Source of the DNA: Paramyrothecium sp. XJ0827
Taxonomy: Eukaryota; Ascomycota; Sordariomycetes; Hypocreales; Stachybotryaceae
Assembly (NCBI GenBank): GCA_020881915.1
Contig: JAJFPB010000002.1
Location: 2,108,001-2,172,000 of the forward strand
DNA: 64,000 nucleotides
Direction of reading: 5' to 3'
The translations under genes were made by a program, and so were the position numbers. Within the stretch, counting starts at the first letter, position 1. Each line of letters opens with the position of its first letter. The notes under the pieces are model-generated. The model saw only the letters and a list, made by a program, of their open reading frames with translations, ran no database searches and was not told where the DNA came from. This document shows positions 21,501-31,608 of the stretch, in pieces.

Positions 21501-23021
21501 ATTGATGGTGCTGCGGATGACGTTGACCAGATTCCCAGCGATGTGGATGTAGGCAACGATGGGGGCAAGGATATGCCGCATGAAGTCGACGACGAAACCG
21601 ATATATGGGAATTCGAGGCGCGCCGGGAATCCCCTGCGTCTACCCGGCAGCAGCCTTTTGGGAAACGGGTGCCCACGTCTGTTCACCGCCGACGTGGCCT
21701 CCCTAGTCCTTGGAAGAGACCGGCATCTCAGACGGCTCAGGAACAGCCGGGGCTCATTGCCAGCCCAGCGAAGCGGACATCCCATCTGCAGAAACCTCGC
21801 ACTTTAGCTCAGGAGCCGGACGAGACAGTCGAGTACTCTTTGCTCGCTCAATCGCAAAGCAAGAACCCGGAGACAGTTCCCGAGTCAGCTGCAAAGTCAA
21901 AACCCTTCGACTTGGCGTCGTTCTTTTCCTCGCCAGCCGCCTTGCCTGGCATGTTGGCTAAGAAATTCCTACCATCCAAGGCAGCTGATGAGTTAGGCTC
22001 AGCTACTGCCCAGCATAACCCTAGCTCAGGGCCTCGACCTCAAGCCATGCCAACGAGCTCAATGTTCCCTCAGGCGAGTCAACATCAGCCCCGGGCAGTC
22101 CCCCAACCTAGCTCGTCTACAGCACTTCGTTCGCAACATGTAGATGCGGAGGCGGAGGCTGACGAGTCTTCTTCGTCCTCTCCCTCGGAACAGCCAGAAC
22201 TACCTACAATACCCCAAAAGCAGAATTTCACGCCAAGGCCGAAGCAGCAGAATCAGTCCTTTTTCCAGCCTACCTCATCTCGATCCGCAGCCACCACGCC
22301 TCCTAGGATGCAGCTGTCACATGCTGACATACAGAGGTGGCAACAGGAGACGTCGAACGCCAGCGAAAAGTCTCCCGGCTTCAGACGACCGTTACTGCGG
22401 CCCTTGCCGCCCAAGAACGCGTCACCGACAAAGTCCAGCTTGCGTTCTCCGCTGAAACCCCACACGCCTGGCCGAGTGGTTGAGTTCACGAGCAGCGTCC
22501 TCTCTCCCGTGGAACAGGCCAGGGTTCGTATGCAACGGCGCCAGTCGAATTCTACCGCAGCTTCGCAGCCAGACTTTGCCACGCAGGCAACTGCGATTGC
22601 AGGCTTGTCCGCACCTGGCAACGAGGAGAATCATGACGACACCGACGTCTCGATGACCGACGCGTCGCCAGCCGATAAAGCTCCTCATGCATCACACCAG
22701 CCACAGGAGCTGCTATCACGGACCGTCTGGACCCGCCAGCACTGGCTCTTGCTCGACGCCCTGCTACAGCTTCGGCGACGCGGCCCTTTTGATGTAGCCT
22801 TTGATGGCGGCGCCGACAAATACCTCGGCAAGACGGTCAAGAGTCACGGCACGGCCATGCGCCTCGAGCGGTGGCACCTGGACTGCGTCGACGCCTTCAA
22901 GGCCGAAGTCGGTGGCTGGGAGGATGCAGTGCTGGTGAAGCGGCTGTTCGCGTTGCTGCTGGGCGAGGAGCGTAGAAGAAGGGCCGCGGTCGAGAAGCAG
23001 CAGACGGTGATGTTCCATTGA
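18597..23021 (+). CDS. Large AT-hook protein with conserved-looking C-terminal domain
   Basis: One open frame of 1474 codons from an ATG (MPRSRRSGYQQ); a second in-frame ATG at residue 25 (MATPSADIMSSPD) could also serve. Two AT-hooks bind the minor groove of AT-rich DNA: RRRGRPRK at 151-158 and KRRGRPPR at 209-216, with a third Arg-rich patch near 240. Residues 250-1370 are Ser/Pro/Glu-rich and look disordered, with an acidic run near 490-515 (SESEPEPEPELDPEPEPEL). The only compact part is the end, from 1378 (WTRQHWLLLDALLQL) to about 1465, with LERWHLDCVDAFKAEVGGW. The protein is most likely nuclear and chromatin-associated; what it does is unknown to me. The length without introns is notable among the intron-rich neighbours. 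Confidence 0.85.
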   Translation: MPRSRRSGYQQPEEFTIRWHSVANMATPSADIMSSPDPLMESPTAQSVVPASRRSSRVTRSVRSSRFLSTAEKSPRKQMFELEVGDGTVPQKLLVTVETEGGSSAKSARRKLFQQSSPASVRRRGDYATTTTVPLRDSIEDEIATATTTPRRRGRPRKSNGTPMPGAGTKRKASTPAKRTPRQPRATRANETEDALQSDAVVQPTPTPKRRGRPPRSRTSTVELASEPPSDVTQTGTGTRRGGRRRQALIPDELEELVDEVANNATIQEDFNELPPSDNEIDLVAAPDEVDLIMAVDNESIPDDAPLEEESTVVGSRDIESNIDNGDGNGAEVGAGADDESDIWMATLSDDATPKASNQAARESLSPPPSVGRRSQPPEHDEEVESNDYGYLAPAASDTSSVDDHVPRTNDTIAQGEDFSMIFMDSIPSLQASLRADANPMAPHEEVGEETNIIINNTLASLRESLRQEFTQEVEVTLGAELEAEFDAQAEEQESESEPEPEPELDPEPEPELVAMEFDDQPNVSQVPAPAEQAVEKELTPSRAEKQLSPSRSLSARWSRSPRKLNDSPLRRQALRFTARQAEDHAISHSRETEQRIESQENEVRPESPQQLTGEQSNLYEDSFSEIPQEVLAAATPRKPTVQPTATVVDAGPSTVVDEERQEEASHGSDHNEQNVSVTEDEEAPAASNASMASRSDNTRLPTPDDTPPYNEFEALPEAEKSRQTTEPSPSPSSPEAVEELPPSRSGPSPAANQESHLRINVAVPTVVTKMTPVNQMSSPVQEPQSVGADAVHEKLLRPALSPIVRAGRALQSVTSDPPSPDRVERQLGSPFRSSVSKESWSGSKESQNSRRMSAGSPRQASVPRDQPILTGRPSEDPFAASTRSNGQPSFMQALARSMMSSVSKGHSPTRVSANSSVQNSHIGDEMSWVADEGPLSPRLRGDNTLKDTIPPASVTSAPAVRSFPLGQIDGAADDVDQIPSDVDVGNDGGKDMPHEVDDETDIWEFEARRESPASTRQQPFGKRVPTSVHRRRGLPSPWKRPASQTAQEQPGLIASPAKRTSHLQKPRTLAQEPDETVEYSLLAQSQSKNPETVPESAAKSKPFDLASFFSSPAALPGMLAKKFLPSKAADELGSATAQHNPSSGPRPQAMPTSSMFPQASQHQPRAVPQPSSSTALRSQHVDAEAEADESSSSSPSEQPELPTIPQKQNFTPRPKQQNQSFFQPTSSRSAATTPPRMQLSHADIQRWQQETSNASEKSPGFRRPLLRPLPPKNASPTKSSLRSPLKPHTPGRVVEFTSSVLSPVEQARVRMQRRQSNSTAASQPDFATQATAIAGLSAPGNEENHDDTDVSMTDASPADKAPHASHQPQELLSRTVWTRQHWLLLDALLQLRRRGPFDVAFDGGADKYLGKTVKSHGTAMRLERWHLDCVDAFKAEVGGWEDAVLVKRLFALLLGEERRRRAAVEKQQTVMFH

Positions 23022-23440
23022 CGCAGGCTTTGGATTCATTCTTGGAGAGATTGGCGGTTGCATTTTTTTTGAGGCCTTTTCGACGATTTTTTGGATTGTG
23101 AAGGAGAATGGAAAAGCATGGGAGCGGCGTTAATCAGACAAGATGTCTGTTTTTTTTTTCTTGTTGTTTTTTAACGAAAGATACCACACCATACTGCATT
23201 AGTCTCACAGTTTGTTACTTTACGATTATGACAGGGGAATTAAAGATGGGCTGCAAAGCCTCATGGCAGGTTTTCCAAACACTCATATGCTGGCAAGCGG
23301 TGTCACTGAAAGAGTTCGTGCATTGATGATCTTACGCCCGGTAATGGGCGGATCCTTCTTTGAACGCCTAAATCTACCGTGACATGATACAATACAATAG
23401 CCATCCCCCTCCTCCCGTCCCGTCGGCCACCCGCGAAGCC
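23022..23440. other. Convergent 3' region
   Basis: Between the AT-hook gene and rpn6, which end towards each other. Contains T-runs at 23064 and 23151, nothing else recognisable. Confidence 0.6.
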
Positions 23441-24856
23441 TTACTCTAGTAGAGAGGCCTGGTTGGTGTACAGGACGTCGACGACGCTGCTCAGCTTGTC
23501 AATGGTTGCTAGCGCGGCGTCGTAGGACTCGTCACGGTGGGTCTCGTCGTAGATGATGAGGCACCCAGCGCCTTGGTCGAGGACGCCAATGATGACCTTG
23601 TCAAGGATCATCTGAGACAGCTTGCGCTCGACCTGCTGCGTGTCCAGGCCGACAATCTTTGCGATGTGGTCGATCTCGACGCGTGAAAAGGGCTCGATCA
23701 CCTTGATGAGGTTCTGCTCCAGCATGGCGTCGTACAGGCGGCGGAGATGGTTGCGGATGAAGGCATCGCTGCCGAGCTCGTAGCGGTACGAGGACAAGGC
23801 GCGCTCGTACTCCTCCAGCGAGCGATTCGAGTGGGCACGCGCGATGGCCTTCATGGCCTCGAGGTTCTTGCCGGCGTACTTGACGGCCTGCTTCGACGCC
23901 ATGAGCTGGTTGACGTCGTCGACCAGGTTCAGCATGATCTTGCAAAGAAGCATGTACTGCAGGGCGGCCTGTGCCCTGGAGCTCTCGTCCAGGCTGTGGT
24001 AGCCGTCCAAGGCCTCGATGAAGTAGGAGAAGGCGGTGTTGAAGTCCTTGTCCTCGGCATGGAGCATGCCGCTCTGCATGTCGAGGTTGGCCTGCAGCAT
24101 CGGAGGGGTGTAGACGCTGGCGGCGCTCGTGCGGGCGCTGGTGAGGGCGGCGCGAGCCTTGGGGATGTTGCCCAAGGCGTGGTAGACTCTGGATTCGAGG
24201 AGCTGGACCTCGACGAGGCGGAGTTTGTCGTCGAGGCGCTTCAGCTCGCGGAGAAGGCCGTTGATGAGTGTGAGGGAGTCATAGTAGGCCTGTTTCGTCA
24301 TGTACAGCGCCACGAGGCGAACCTCGAGATCCTGCCGCTGGAAAGCACGGCGCTCCGAGGTCGCCCATTCGATACAGTCCTTCGTTACAGCCACCTCGAC
24401 GTCGGTGCTATTGGGGATCTCCTTGAACAGGTCGAGCAATTGACGAACTGGGTGAAGTCAACTACGTCAGCCACCGCCGTTGCCGAAATTGAGTTGAAGC
24501 AGGCTCCGGAATACATGCGATCACTTACCGAGCTTTGACGACTTGGCCTTTGCAAATGACGAGAAAACAGTGCGGCTGTCTTGCACCAGGTTCACGAGCT
24601 CTTGTGTCTTCCTGCACGGCTTGAATCAGCATGTCCGTCCCATCGAGTAGCCAGCTGTGGACGCAAACACCTACTTCTCATCCCTGTACAGCTCTCCCAA
24701 GCTTATCAGCGCAGCCTCGTATTCCCGGGTGGCCGCATCGGACGTCGCCTGGGGCGCTTTCGAGGTGATCTCCTTGTAAATGGCCTCGGCCTTCCTGGGG
24801 TCGGTCTTCGCGAGCTGCTGGGCTTCTTGGACCCGGGTTGAGTCGCCAGCCGCCAT
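23441..24856 (-). CDS. rpn6: 26S proteasome regulatory subunit Rpn6 (PSMD11)
   Basis: Three exons (24675-24856, 24529-24611, 23441-24447) give 423 aa, the usual length for Rpn6. The N-terminal part consists of helical TPR-like repeats; the C-terminal part is the PCI domain with a winged helix (HIAKIVGLDTQQVERKLSQM, then DKVIIGVLDQGAGCLIIYDE). Rpn6 is a lid subunit that clamps the lid to the base and to the alpha-ring of the core particle and so stabilises the 26S proteasome. The start MAAGDSTRVQEAQQLAK lies in good context. Exon 2 (83 nt) joins both neighbours in frame (RDEK/KTQELVNLVQDSR, and SSKLV/RQLLDLFKEIPN). It shares a 540-bp divergent promoter with the mitochondrial chaperone cofactor mge1. 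Confidence 0.95.
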
Positions 24857-25396
24857 TCTGAAGATGTGTTGCGGGAGCGAAGAGGTGCTCGAAAGTGACT
24901 GGTCCGGGGTATGCGAGTTTTCTTGCGGTACTCAACGTGTCGTTATTCGGGACCGTGCGGAGGCGGTATCGCAGGTTTGTCGTCAGGCTGATAAGTGGAA
25001 GATGCGAGAATGAGAGAATGAGCTTCAGCCTCCCCACCGTAGACTGGACGTCCAGGTTGCCGTGGCGCGACGTAGGCCTTTACCTACTAGTACGGTACCT
25101 CACCATCGTACTCCGTACCTTAAGTGCCTTACCTTGCTGGAAAGGTACTTGTACCTTAGCTAGAGCCGATTACCTTAGCTGGGGGCGTGGATTGGTAGAA
25201 ATTCCCCGGTCGTGGCGCCGGCCCTTCGTTGATCCGCAACCTGTAGGAGCTCCCGATAGCGGTGGAGGCGCCTTGAAATTTCTAGAGTTCAGCATCAGAC
25301 CCTTCGATCAAGAGCTCACGCGATTACAGCCATTCATTGTTTCCTTCTCAACCCGCACGACATTCTACCTCTCTCACAACACCTCCCACTCTCACC
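24857..25396. promoter_or_regulatory. Divergent promoter of rpn6 and mge1
   Basis: A 540-bp region between two protein-quality-control genes. It carries a run of GGTACC/TACCTTA words at 25082-25175 and a heat-shock-type element at 25274-25288 on the mge1 side. Joint regulation is inference. Confidence 0.55.
25274..25288 (+). promoter_or_regulatory. Heat-shock element upstream of mge1
   Basis: Three contiguous pentamers tGAAa-tTTCt-aGAGt fit the Hsf1 consensus nGAAn-nTTCn-nGAAn with one mismatch in the last unit. The site ends 108 bp before the mge1 start codon, a usual distance. Mge1 works with Hsp70, whose genes are classic Hsf1 targets, which makes this placement sensible. Confidence 0.5.
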
Positions 25397-26226
25397 ATGA
25401 TGCGAAGGGCTTTCACCACCTCTACCAGGGCTCTGCGCTCCGCCCCCAGACTGTCGGCTGCTAGCTCGCCGCTGCTGCGACAATCCCTCATCCAGAACAC
25501 CCCCATCTACTCCTCGAGAGCTTTCCAGCCCGCCGCATCGAGGTGGTACAGTGACGCCAAGGACTCGACCGCCGAGCCCGCAAAGGCTGAGCAAGCCGAG
25601 ACCAAGGAGAGCGGCGACTCTGACGCTGTAGCCGAGCTCAAGAAGGCTCTCGAGGCTAAGGACGCCGAAGCTCGAGAGTGGAAGGTTCGTCAACCGCCAA
25701 CATGAACATATGCTCGTCACTTGCGGACCAATGCGATGTTTCAATATCCAGGCGGCCTGTTGCTGACATTCCTCTCCTGCAGGACAAGTGCTTGCGCACC
25801 GTCGCAGACTTCCGCAACCTCCAGGACCGCACCCAGCGCGAGGTCAAGACGGCGCGCGACTTTGCGATCCAGCGCTTCGCCAAGGATCTTGTCGACAGCG
25901 TCGACAACCTCGACCGCGCCCTGTCCATGGTCCCCGCCGAGAAGCTCACCGCTTCCGAAAAGTCGGAGGCTCTGCAGGACCTCGCCAACCTGCATGAGGG
26001 CCTCAAGATGACCGAGGACATCCTCATGCAGACCCTGGCCAAGCACGGTCTGGAGCGTCTCAACCCTGACGGCGACAAGTTCAACCCTAACGAACACGAA
26101 GCCACTTTCATGGCCCCACAGCCCGGCAAGGAGGACAACACTGTCTTCCACGTCCAGCAGAAGGGCTTCAAGCTCAACGGTCGTGTCCTGCGCGCTGCCA
26201 AGGTCGGCGTCGTCAAGAACAAATAA
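25397..26226 (+). CDS. mge1: Mitochondrial GrpE nucleotide exchange factor Mge1
   Basis: Two exons (25397-25684, 25783-26226) give 243 aa. Residues 1-50 are rich in Arg, Ser and Ala without acids (MMRRAFTTSTRALRSAPRLS), a matrix presequence. A long charged helix follows (VAELKKALEAKDAEAREWK, then the GrpE block CLRTVADFRNLQDRTQREV), and the C-terminal beta domain contains NPNEHEATFM and GFKLNGRVLRAAKVGV, the classic GrpE signature. The protein releases ADP from matrix Hsp70 (Ssc1) during protein import and folding. The intron falls in the long helix, and the splice GAATGGAAG/GACAAGTGC keeps the heptad. A heat-shock-type element precedes it. Confidence 0.95.
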
Positions 26227-26800
26227 GGAATCGGCATAAGCAACTGCTTCCTACTGCGGGCAAGGCCCAGCAGCTCCTGTATCAATAGTTTACGTCATGG
26301 GCCGGCGTTTGGTTCTGACCCTGTAATAATGCTCCTCTCATGGTGGCCGTGGTGACGGTTTGGTTGCATGGCGGTTGACATATATTAAACTCCTTCTCTG
26401 TGGACGAAAAAGGCAGCGTACGAGAGCGGGATGTGTACACATCAATGAATTGTATCAAAAAAGTTTTGGAGATAGAGGCTATTGGCTATGACATCTTGGA
26501 ATGCTCCTCCAATGACCATGTATTCTATATATTATATCGATCGGATTACCATCAACGTGAAGCACAAACTCAAGGCCAAGAATGTGAGCTGTTAAGAATT
26601 GGTGTGTATGATAGATACGTAGGTACAGAGTAGCTTCTTAAAGCACACAGCCATCACACTGCTCACGCCAGTAATAACAATCACTCTAGCAAGATTGAAC
26701 GTAAAGCAAGCTGAGCTTGCTGAAAACACCCATTCCTCCGAATCATCCATTGGCCCCCAAGTTTCACAGTTCTGCTACAACGACACAGACAGCCAGCTTA
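26227..26800. other. Convergent 3' region of mge1 and rfc1
   Basis: AT-richer than the genes, with TATATATTA-type runs near 26527. A 77-codon plus-strand open frame at 26400-26633 has no codon bias and starts with GTG; I do not count it as a gene. Confidence 0.6.
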
Positions 26801-29800
26801 TCATTTCTTCGCCTTCGTCGTCTTTGGCTTTGCTTTCGCCTTCGCCTTTGGCTTAGAGTCGCCGTCGTCGTCGTCCGCGGCTGTGGCTGCGGTCGCCTTC
26901 GTGGCCTTTTTCGTGGGCTTCTTAGCCTTGGGTTGCTTGATGTACTTGTCCTTCTTGAGATCCAGCTCCTCATCCTCCTCCGCTTCAGGCGCCTCAAGCA
27001 CCTCGGCATCGTCTTCTTCCTCAATTGCTTCTTCCAAATCAGGGGCTTCCTTTGCCTGTTTCTTTGGTGCAACGACGGTGCTGGCCTTCATGAAAGGCAG
27101 AGGATGGCTCATGGCATTATATCTAATTTGAGTCAATGTTTGTCTCTGTCAGGCCATCGAGGTTCAACTTACGTCCTGGTAAATGCTGCCTTTGTCTTGC
27201 TTTCGATTTTGACAAGCTCCTCGTTCATAGGGCCGACGCCGAGCTCTTGGATTGCGTCGAAATCTTCCCGCGTGAGATAGTAGCTGTCCATGAGCTCGAT
27301 AACATCGCCAACAGCATCATTACCGTCCTTCTGCAATCTGTCCACGAGTTGGTGCCACAGAACCGGGAAGTACTGTTGGCGAACCTCGTTATGGTCACCC
27401 GACGATTGCAGCCGCATATGGGAGTGGATCTCTCGCACATATCGACCCAGCTTGCCGGTTTTGCTGTTATTGCCCAACCAAGATGTGAAGTTTGATCCCA
27501 TCAAGGAGCCTGCAACAAGACTTGCGGGTCTGACCGTACTGAACACAGCGTGAGTAGGCATAAGACCCCAATGCTGCTGAGGCCCGTGTATCATACGATC
27601 CACAAGGTCGCCATCGCTGATACTCTGCGCTGCATCATCGAATAACTTTAATGTCTCGAGTTGGTGCTTTCGACCGGAGAGGTTCTTGCCGTTTAGCGCC
27701 ATGGGCTTGGTCCGAAGGTAATTCTCCTGAATCATCAGGTAGCTGAACTCGTGATCGTTGAAGTAAAGCTCTATTTTATCATTTAACGTCGCTTTACTTG
27801 AGGGCGCGAACAGTCCTCCAGCAAGCATCTTTTGGCAGATGTCCCACGGCTTGAGCACCACATGCTTTTCCCATGCCTTTGACATGGCTTTGGATTGATC
27901 ATAATTCATGTTCGTTTGGTCGAGCTTGGCTGTGGATATCATGTTAATGATTTGCCGAATGTCCTTGTTGCTGCCCTCGATGAGAGCATCTACAACTGGA
28001 GGTGGCAGCTTCAAGCCTTCTCTGTGGCAGATAGTCATGATACGTGACCTGACTTGGTCGACCGTGGGTCGGTTGAATCTTATATCAAAGGCGACATGGT
28101 CAAATGGCTTCATCTTCGGCTGCCTCCGTTCGTTGCAAATCAAGATCAGCGGAATCTCGGTTTTCCGGCAGAACTTGGCGAGCGCGCCAACACCTCCTCG
28201 GTCTCCTGCCGACATTCCATCGACCTCATCCATGATGAGGACAATCCGCTTCTTTGTTGCGTCGACGTTCTTGCCATCACTCGCAAAGAATCCAAGCAAA
28301 GACGTGTTAGACATTACATCACCAACTCCAGCTTCAACCAGTTTCTTGCTTCTCGTGTCACTGGCGTTGCTCTCCAGGACATCGTAACCCTCAAGTTTTG
28401 CCGCAAGATGAGCAGCTGTGGTTTTGCCAATGCCAGGTGGGCCAGATATGATGACTGCTCGCTCCGCTCCCATGCCATCCGCGCCGCGTCGTTGAAAGTT
28501 GTATTTTTTGTTCTTGGGCCAATTTCTTAGCCAGTTCTGAATTTTCTCAACCTGGGCCTTGTTGCCGCAGATGTGACTCAGTTGAGTCGGCGCGTATTTT
28601 GAAGTCAACAGCTGGGATTTCTGTTCAACGGCCGGTCGTGGGGCTCCTGAAGTACCCTGGGAAACTGCAGCCTTCTTCGCGGCCTTCGCAGCCTCTGCTT
28701 GTCGTGCCTTTTCTTCAGCTTCCATTTCAGCTACTTGTTTCTTGACCTTCTCTTCGTCGGCTTTTTTCTTGTCCTGCGCTTTTTGTGCTCCTTTGCCGGA
28801 GCCACCAAACGCTGGAAGTTTACGGATAAGGTCGAAAAGGCCATGCTCGTCAATGGTCTTGATTCCCAAGGTTTTGATCTTGGCCAACTTGCTTGGTCCA
28901 GCATCTTCACCCAGAACAACAAAACTGGTGTTTTTGCTAGGCTGTCCTGTCACTTTTCCGCCATAACGCTTGGCAAGGGCCTGAGCCTCCTCTCGACCAA
29001 TAGTTTGCAGAATGCCAGTAAAGACGAAGGTCAAGCCGCTAAGACATTCCTCTTCGCCTTCTGGTAGTTCACCCGTGGGCTGTGCGGGTTGCACTGCGGC
29101 ATTGCCACCACCGGTAGCTTTCCTCCAATCAAACTTGGGGCCGTTCGGGTCTTTAGGAGGTGGTGTTGGGGCCCTCACCGTTGTGACGCTGTTCAGGATG
29201 TCCTGATATTCAGAGTCCTCGGGCTCCTTAGCTTTCGTCGATCTTGGCGCACGGGGCTTCGTGGCAGCCTTCTTGCGTGGTGCGTCGTCTTCCGATTCCT
29301 CTGCGTCGGGTTCTGGCGACTTTCGCTTCCTGCCAGCCGTTTTCTTGGCGCTATCGGCGCCGGTCTGAGGAGCTTGTGCTTTCGCTGCAGCACGCTTTTG
29401 CTGCGGAACGAATTCGTCCTCTGATTCCTCCTCTACATAATCATCGTTCTTCCGTTTGTTGCGACCGTTAATATCAGCGGCGAAGATATCGTCTGCATCC
29501 TCGTCACCATCATCCATATAAGCATCTTTATCATCGTGTGCCACAGCTGTACGGGTCCGGGAAGCTGTTGACCGGCCCTTCAAAGGGCTAGCAGTTGTTG
29601 TGCCATTCTTGATGGGAGCGGTCGGCTTTGAGGCACTTTGTTTGTTGCGGGGGCTCGAACGGACAGGAACCTCTGTCTTGGGCTTTGTTGCAGCCTTTGT
29701 TGGGGTCGCACTCGAAGTGGTTTTCGTTGGCACTGAGGCAAAATATTCCTCGGCGGAGATTGCTTTGCCGGCACTCTCTTCCTTCCTAACTCTGTGTCAG

Positions 29801-30136
29801 TTCAAACTTTGCATGTCATATCCGGTCCACATACACCGTCTTCTTCTTTGTTGCTGGTTTAGGGGCCACGGGCGTTTTCCTATTGATACTACTTAGCTCA
29901 TGCCGAGAATGCGAAGTAAAATGGTTCGCTCTTACTCGAAGCTTTCGTCCTCGTCCTCACTATCCTCAATTACCTTGCGCTCTTGAGACAATTGTCAGTC
30001 TTAGGCAGCGGATGATCAGGAATTAACACGTACTTCCTCTCTTGGCTTTGGCGGGCTCATCTGCCTCTTTGACAGCGGGTTTCTTAGGGGCCGCAGCACC
30101 CTTGGGAGCGAAGAAAGATCTGATGTCAGCGGGCAT
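26801..30136 (-). CDS. rfc1: Replication factor C large subunit Rfc1
   Basis: Five exons (30034-30136, 29936-29981, 29835-29879, 27173-29785, 26801-27122) give 1042 aa. The N-terminus MPADIRSFFAPKG has the IxxFF core of a PCNA-interacting peptide. Then come acidic, Lys-rich disordered sequence, a BRCT domain at about 310-390 (CLSGLTFVFTG, GGKVTGQ), and the AAA+ module with Walker A GPPGIGKT at 513-520 and Walker B LIMDEVDG around 583-586. The RFC1-specific C-terminal domain follows, and a Lys/Asp-rich tail that is probably a nuclear localisation signal. Rfc1 forms the clamp loader with Rfc2-5 and loads PCNA at primer ends. The three small 5' exons were placed by frame: only the splice sites given keep it open. 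A second subunit gene, rfc5, lies 2.4 kb away beyond the uL16m gene. Confidence 0.95.
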
Positions 30137-30761
30137 TGTGTTGTCGAGATGCGATGTTTGTCTCTGAGGTGGATGTCAGGAAAAGTGACTTAAAACATCT
30201 TTTGGAGATTGTTGCCTAGCGTGCTGCTGATGCAGGTGGCCAGGTGTGTTGAAGGGTGCGAGTGTTGGGAGTGGTGATGCGCATTTGTGAATGACAGGCC
30301 TAGCTTCCACTTTACACGCGAAGATGACGCGAAAGGCGTGACATGGTTAATTGGTGCAGGACCTCCCTACTGAGATGCTGCCTGCCTAAACGCGAGGTAC
30401 GTACCTCTTTACAGAAGACCTCTGACTTACAGGGTATTTCATGTTGTCGAAAGTGCAGATCTCAAAACACGCTGAATTCGGTCAAGAAATAATGAAGAAA
30501 TCTCCGTGTTGTTTGAGCTCCTATGTTAGATTTATTTTATAATATGCTGTGCTCAAAATGCGAAGAAATTTGTATTGGTTTCCTTGCACATGTCTATGAC
30601 AACGTCAGGATACCTCAGGCTGTGAAGAGACGGTACCTCGCATGTAGCCTGCATTATCAGGCTCCACTTCAGCCAGGTACCCACTCTCCCCAGTTCAGGA
30701 ATATTTTCCAGAGCAACCCTCATGGCGAGAGGCGAATTCAATAACCCAACGCACCGACAAA
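30137..30761. promoter_or_regulatory. Divergent promoter of rfc1 and the uL16m gene, with ACGCGA boxes
   Basis: ACGCGA occurs at 30316-30321, 30327-30332 and 30390-30395, within 80 bp and 180-260 bp upstream of the rfc1 start codon (the first two in the context cacgcgaagatgacgcgaaa). This is the core of the MluI cell-cycle box bound by MBF-type factors at G1/S. Use of these sites for rfc1 rather than the ribosomal protein gene is inference from gene function. Confidence 0.5.
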
Positions 30762-31608
30762 ATGGGGTCAATTAGTACATCGGGGCTGTTGAATGCCTTT
30801 CGAGGACTTCGGCTTTGCGCCTCGCCAGCTCTGCGGCAGTTCACGGCGCCGAACAAGCTTGCAGGCGCTGCGCAAATACTCAACAATGCTCGGGCCTTCT
30901 CGACGACAACGCCCACTCTCGGAAGCTGGCTGGAGCCGAGCCTGGATCGCAAGAAGAAGATGGCGAAGGGCCGACCTCGTGTACCTACTGGCGGCTCGGT
31001 GAAGGGAACGACTGTGATTTGGGGCGACTTCGGCTTGCGGATGGCCGATCATGACCGGAGAATCAGCGCGAAACAGCTCAAGATGGCCGAAGACACGATT
31101 AAGAACAGACTGCGAGGAGAGAAATACCGGTTATACAAGCGGAAGTGCTGCAATGTTGGAGTCTACATCAGCGGCAATGAGGTGAGGATAATCTTCAAGC
31201 GTGCGAGAAGGATATGGCCTAACTCTTGAAAGATCCGTATGGGTAAAGGAAAAGGTTCCTTCGATCACTGGGCGACGCGAATGGCTGTAAGCCAAGTTCT
31301 GTTCGAGATCAAGGGCCGACTTCACGAGCAAGTAGTGCGGGACGCATTCCGACTTGCGGGAAATAAGCTGCCCGGTCAGTTACGCGAATCATACTCTCAT
31401 TGATATTCACTAACACGTTGTAGGTCAATGGGAGTTTGTTAAGAAGGGCGATGCCCCAGTCGTCGGTATTACGAAGCTCGAGGGTGTAACCCTGGAGGAG
31501 CTGAAGAGGCCGAGACGACAGATTGCTCCGGCCGCCCTCCTGGAAGCCTCATCCCCAACATCGATCACCGAGGCAGCCAGCACATCCGCTGCGTCTGGCT
31601 CTTCATAA
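30762..31608 (+). CDS. mrpl16: Mitochondrial large-subunit ribosomal protein uL16m (Mrpl16)
   Basis: Three exons (30762-31181, 31233-31374, 31424-31608) give 248 aa. About 55 N-terminal residues are basic and hydrophobic, a mitochondrial targeting region ([16 protein letters not shown]). The L16 core follows: [17 protein letters not shown], then after the first intron [20 protein letters not shown], the loop that reaches towards the peptidyl transferase centre and A-site tRNA, then [19 protein letters not shown]. The 3' exon adds about 60 residues with a Ser/Ala-rich tail. The intron at 31182-31232 interrupts the conserved block and, if kept, gives an early stop. It is divergent from rfc1 and followed by rfc5 on the same strand. 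Confidence 0.95.

Noticed and set aside
26400..26633. 77-codon plus-strand open frame behind mge1
   Set aside because: Starts with GTG, lies in AT-rich 3' flank between convergent genes and has no bias.
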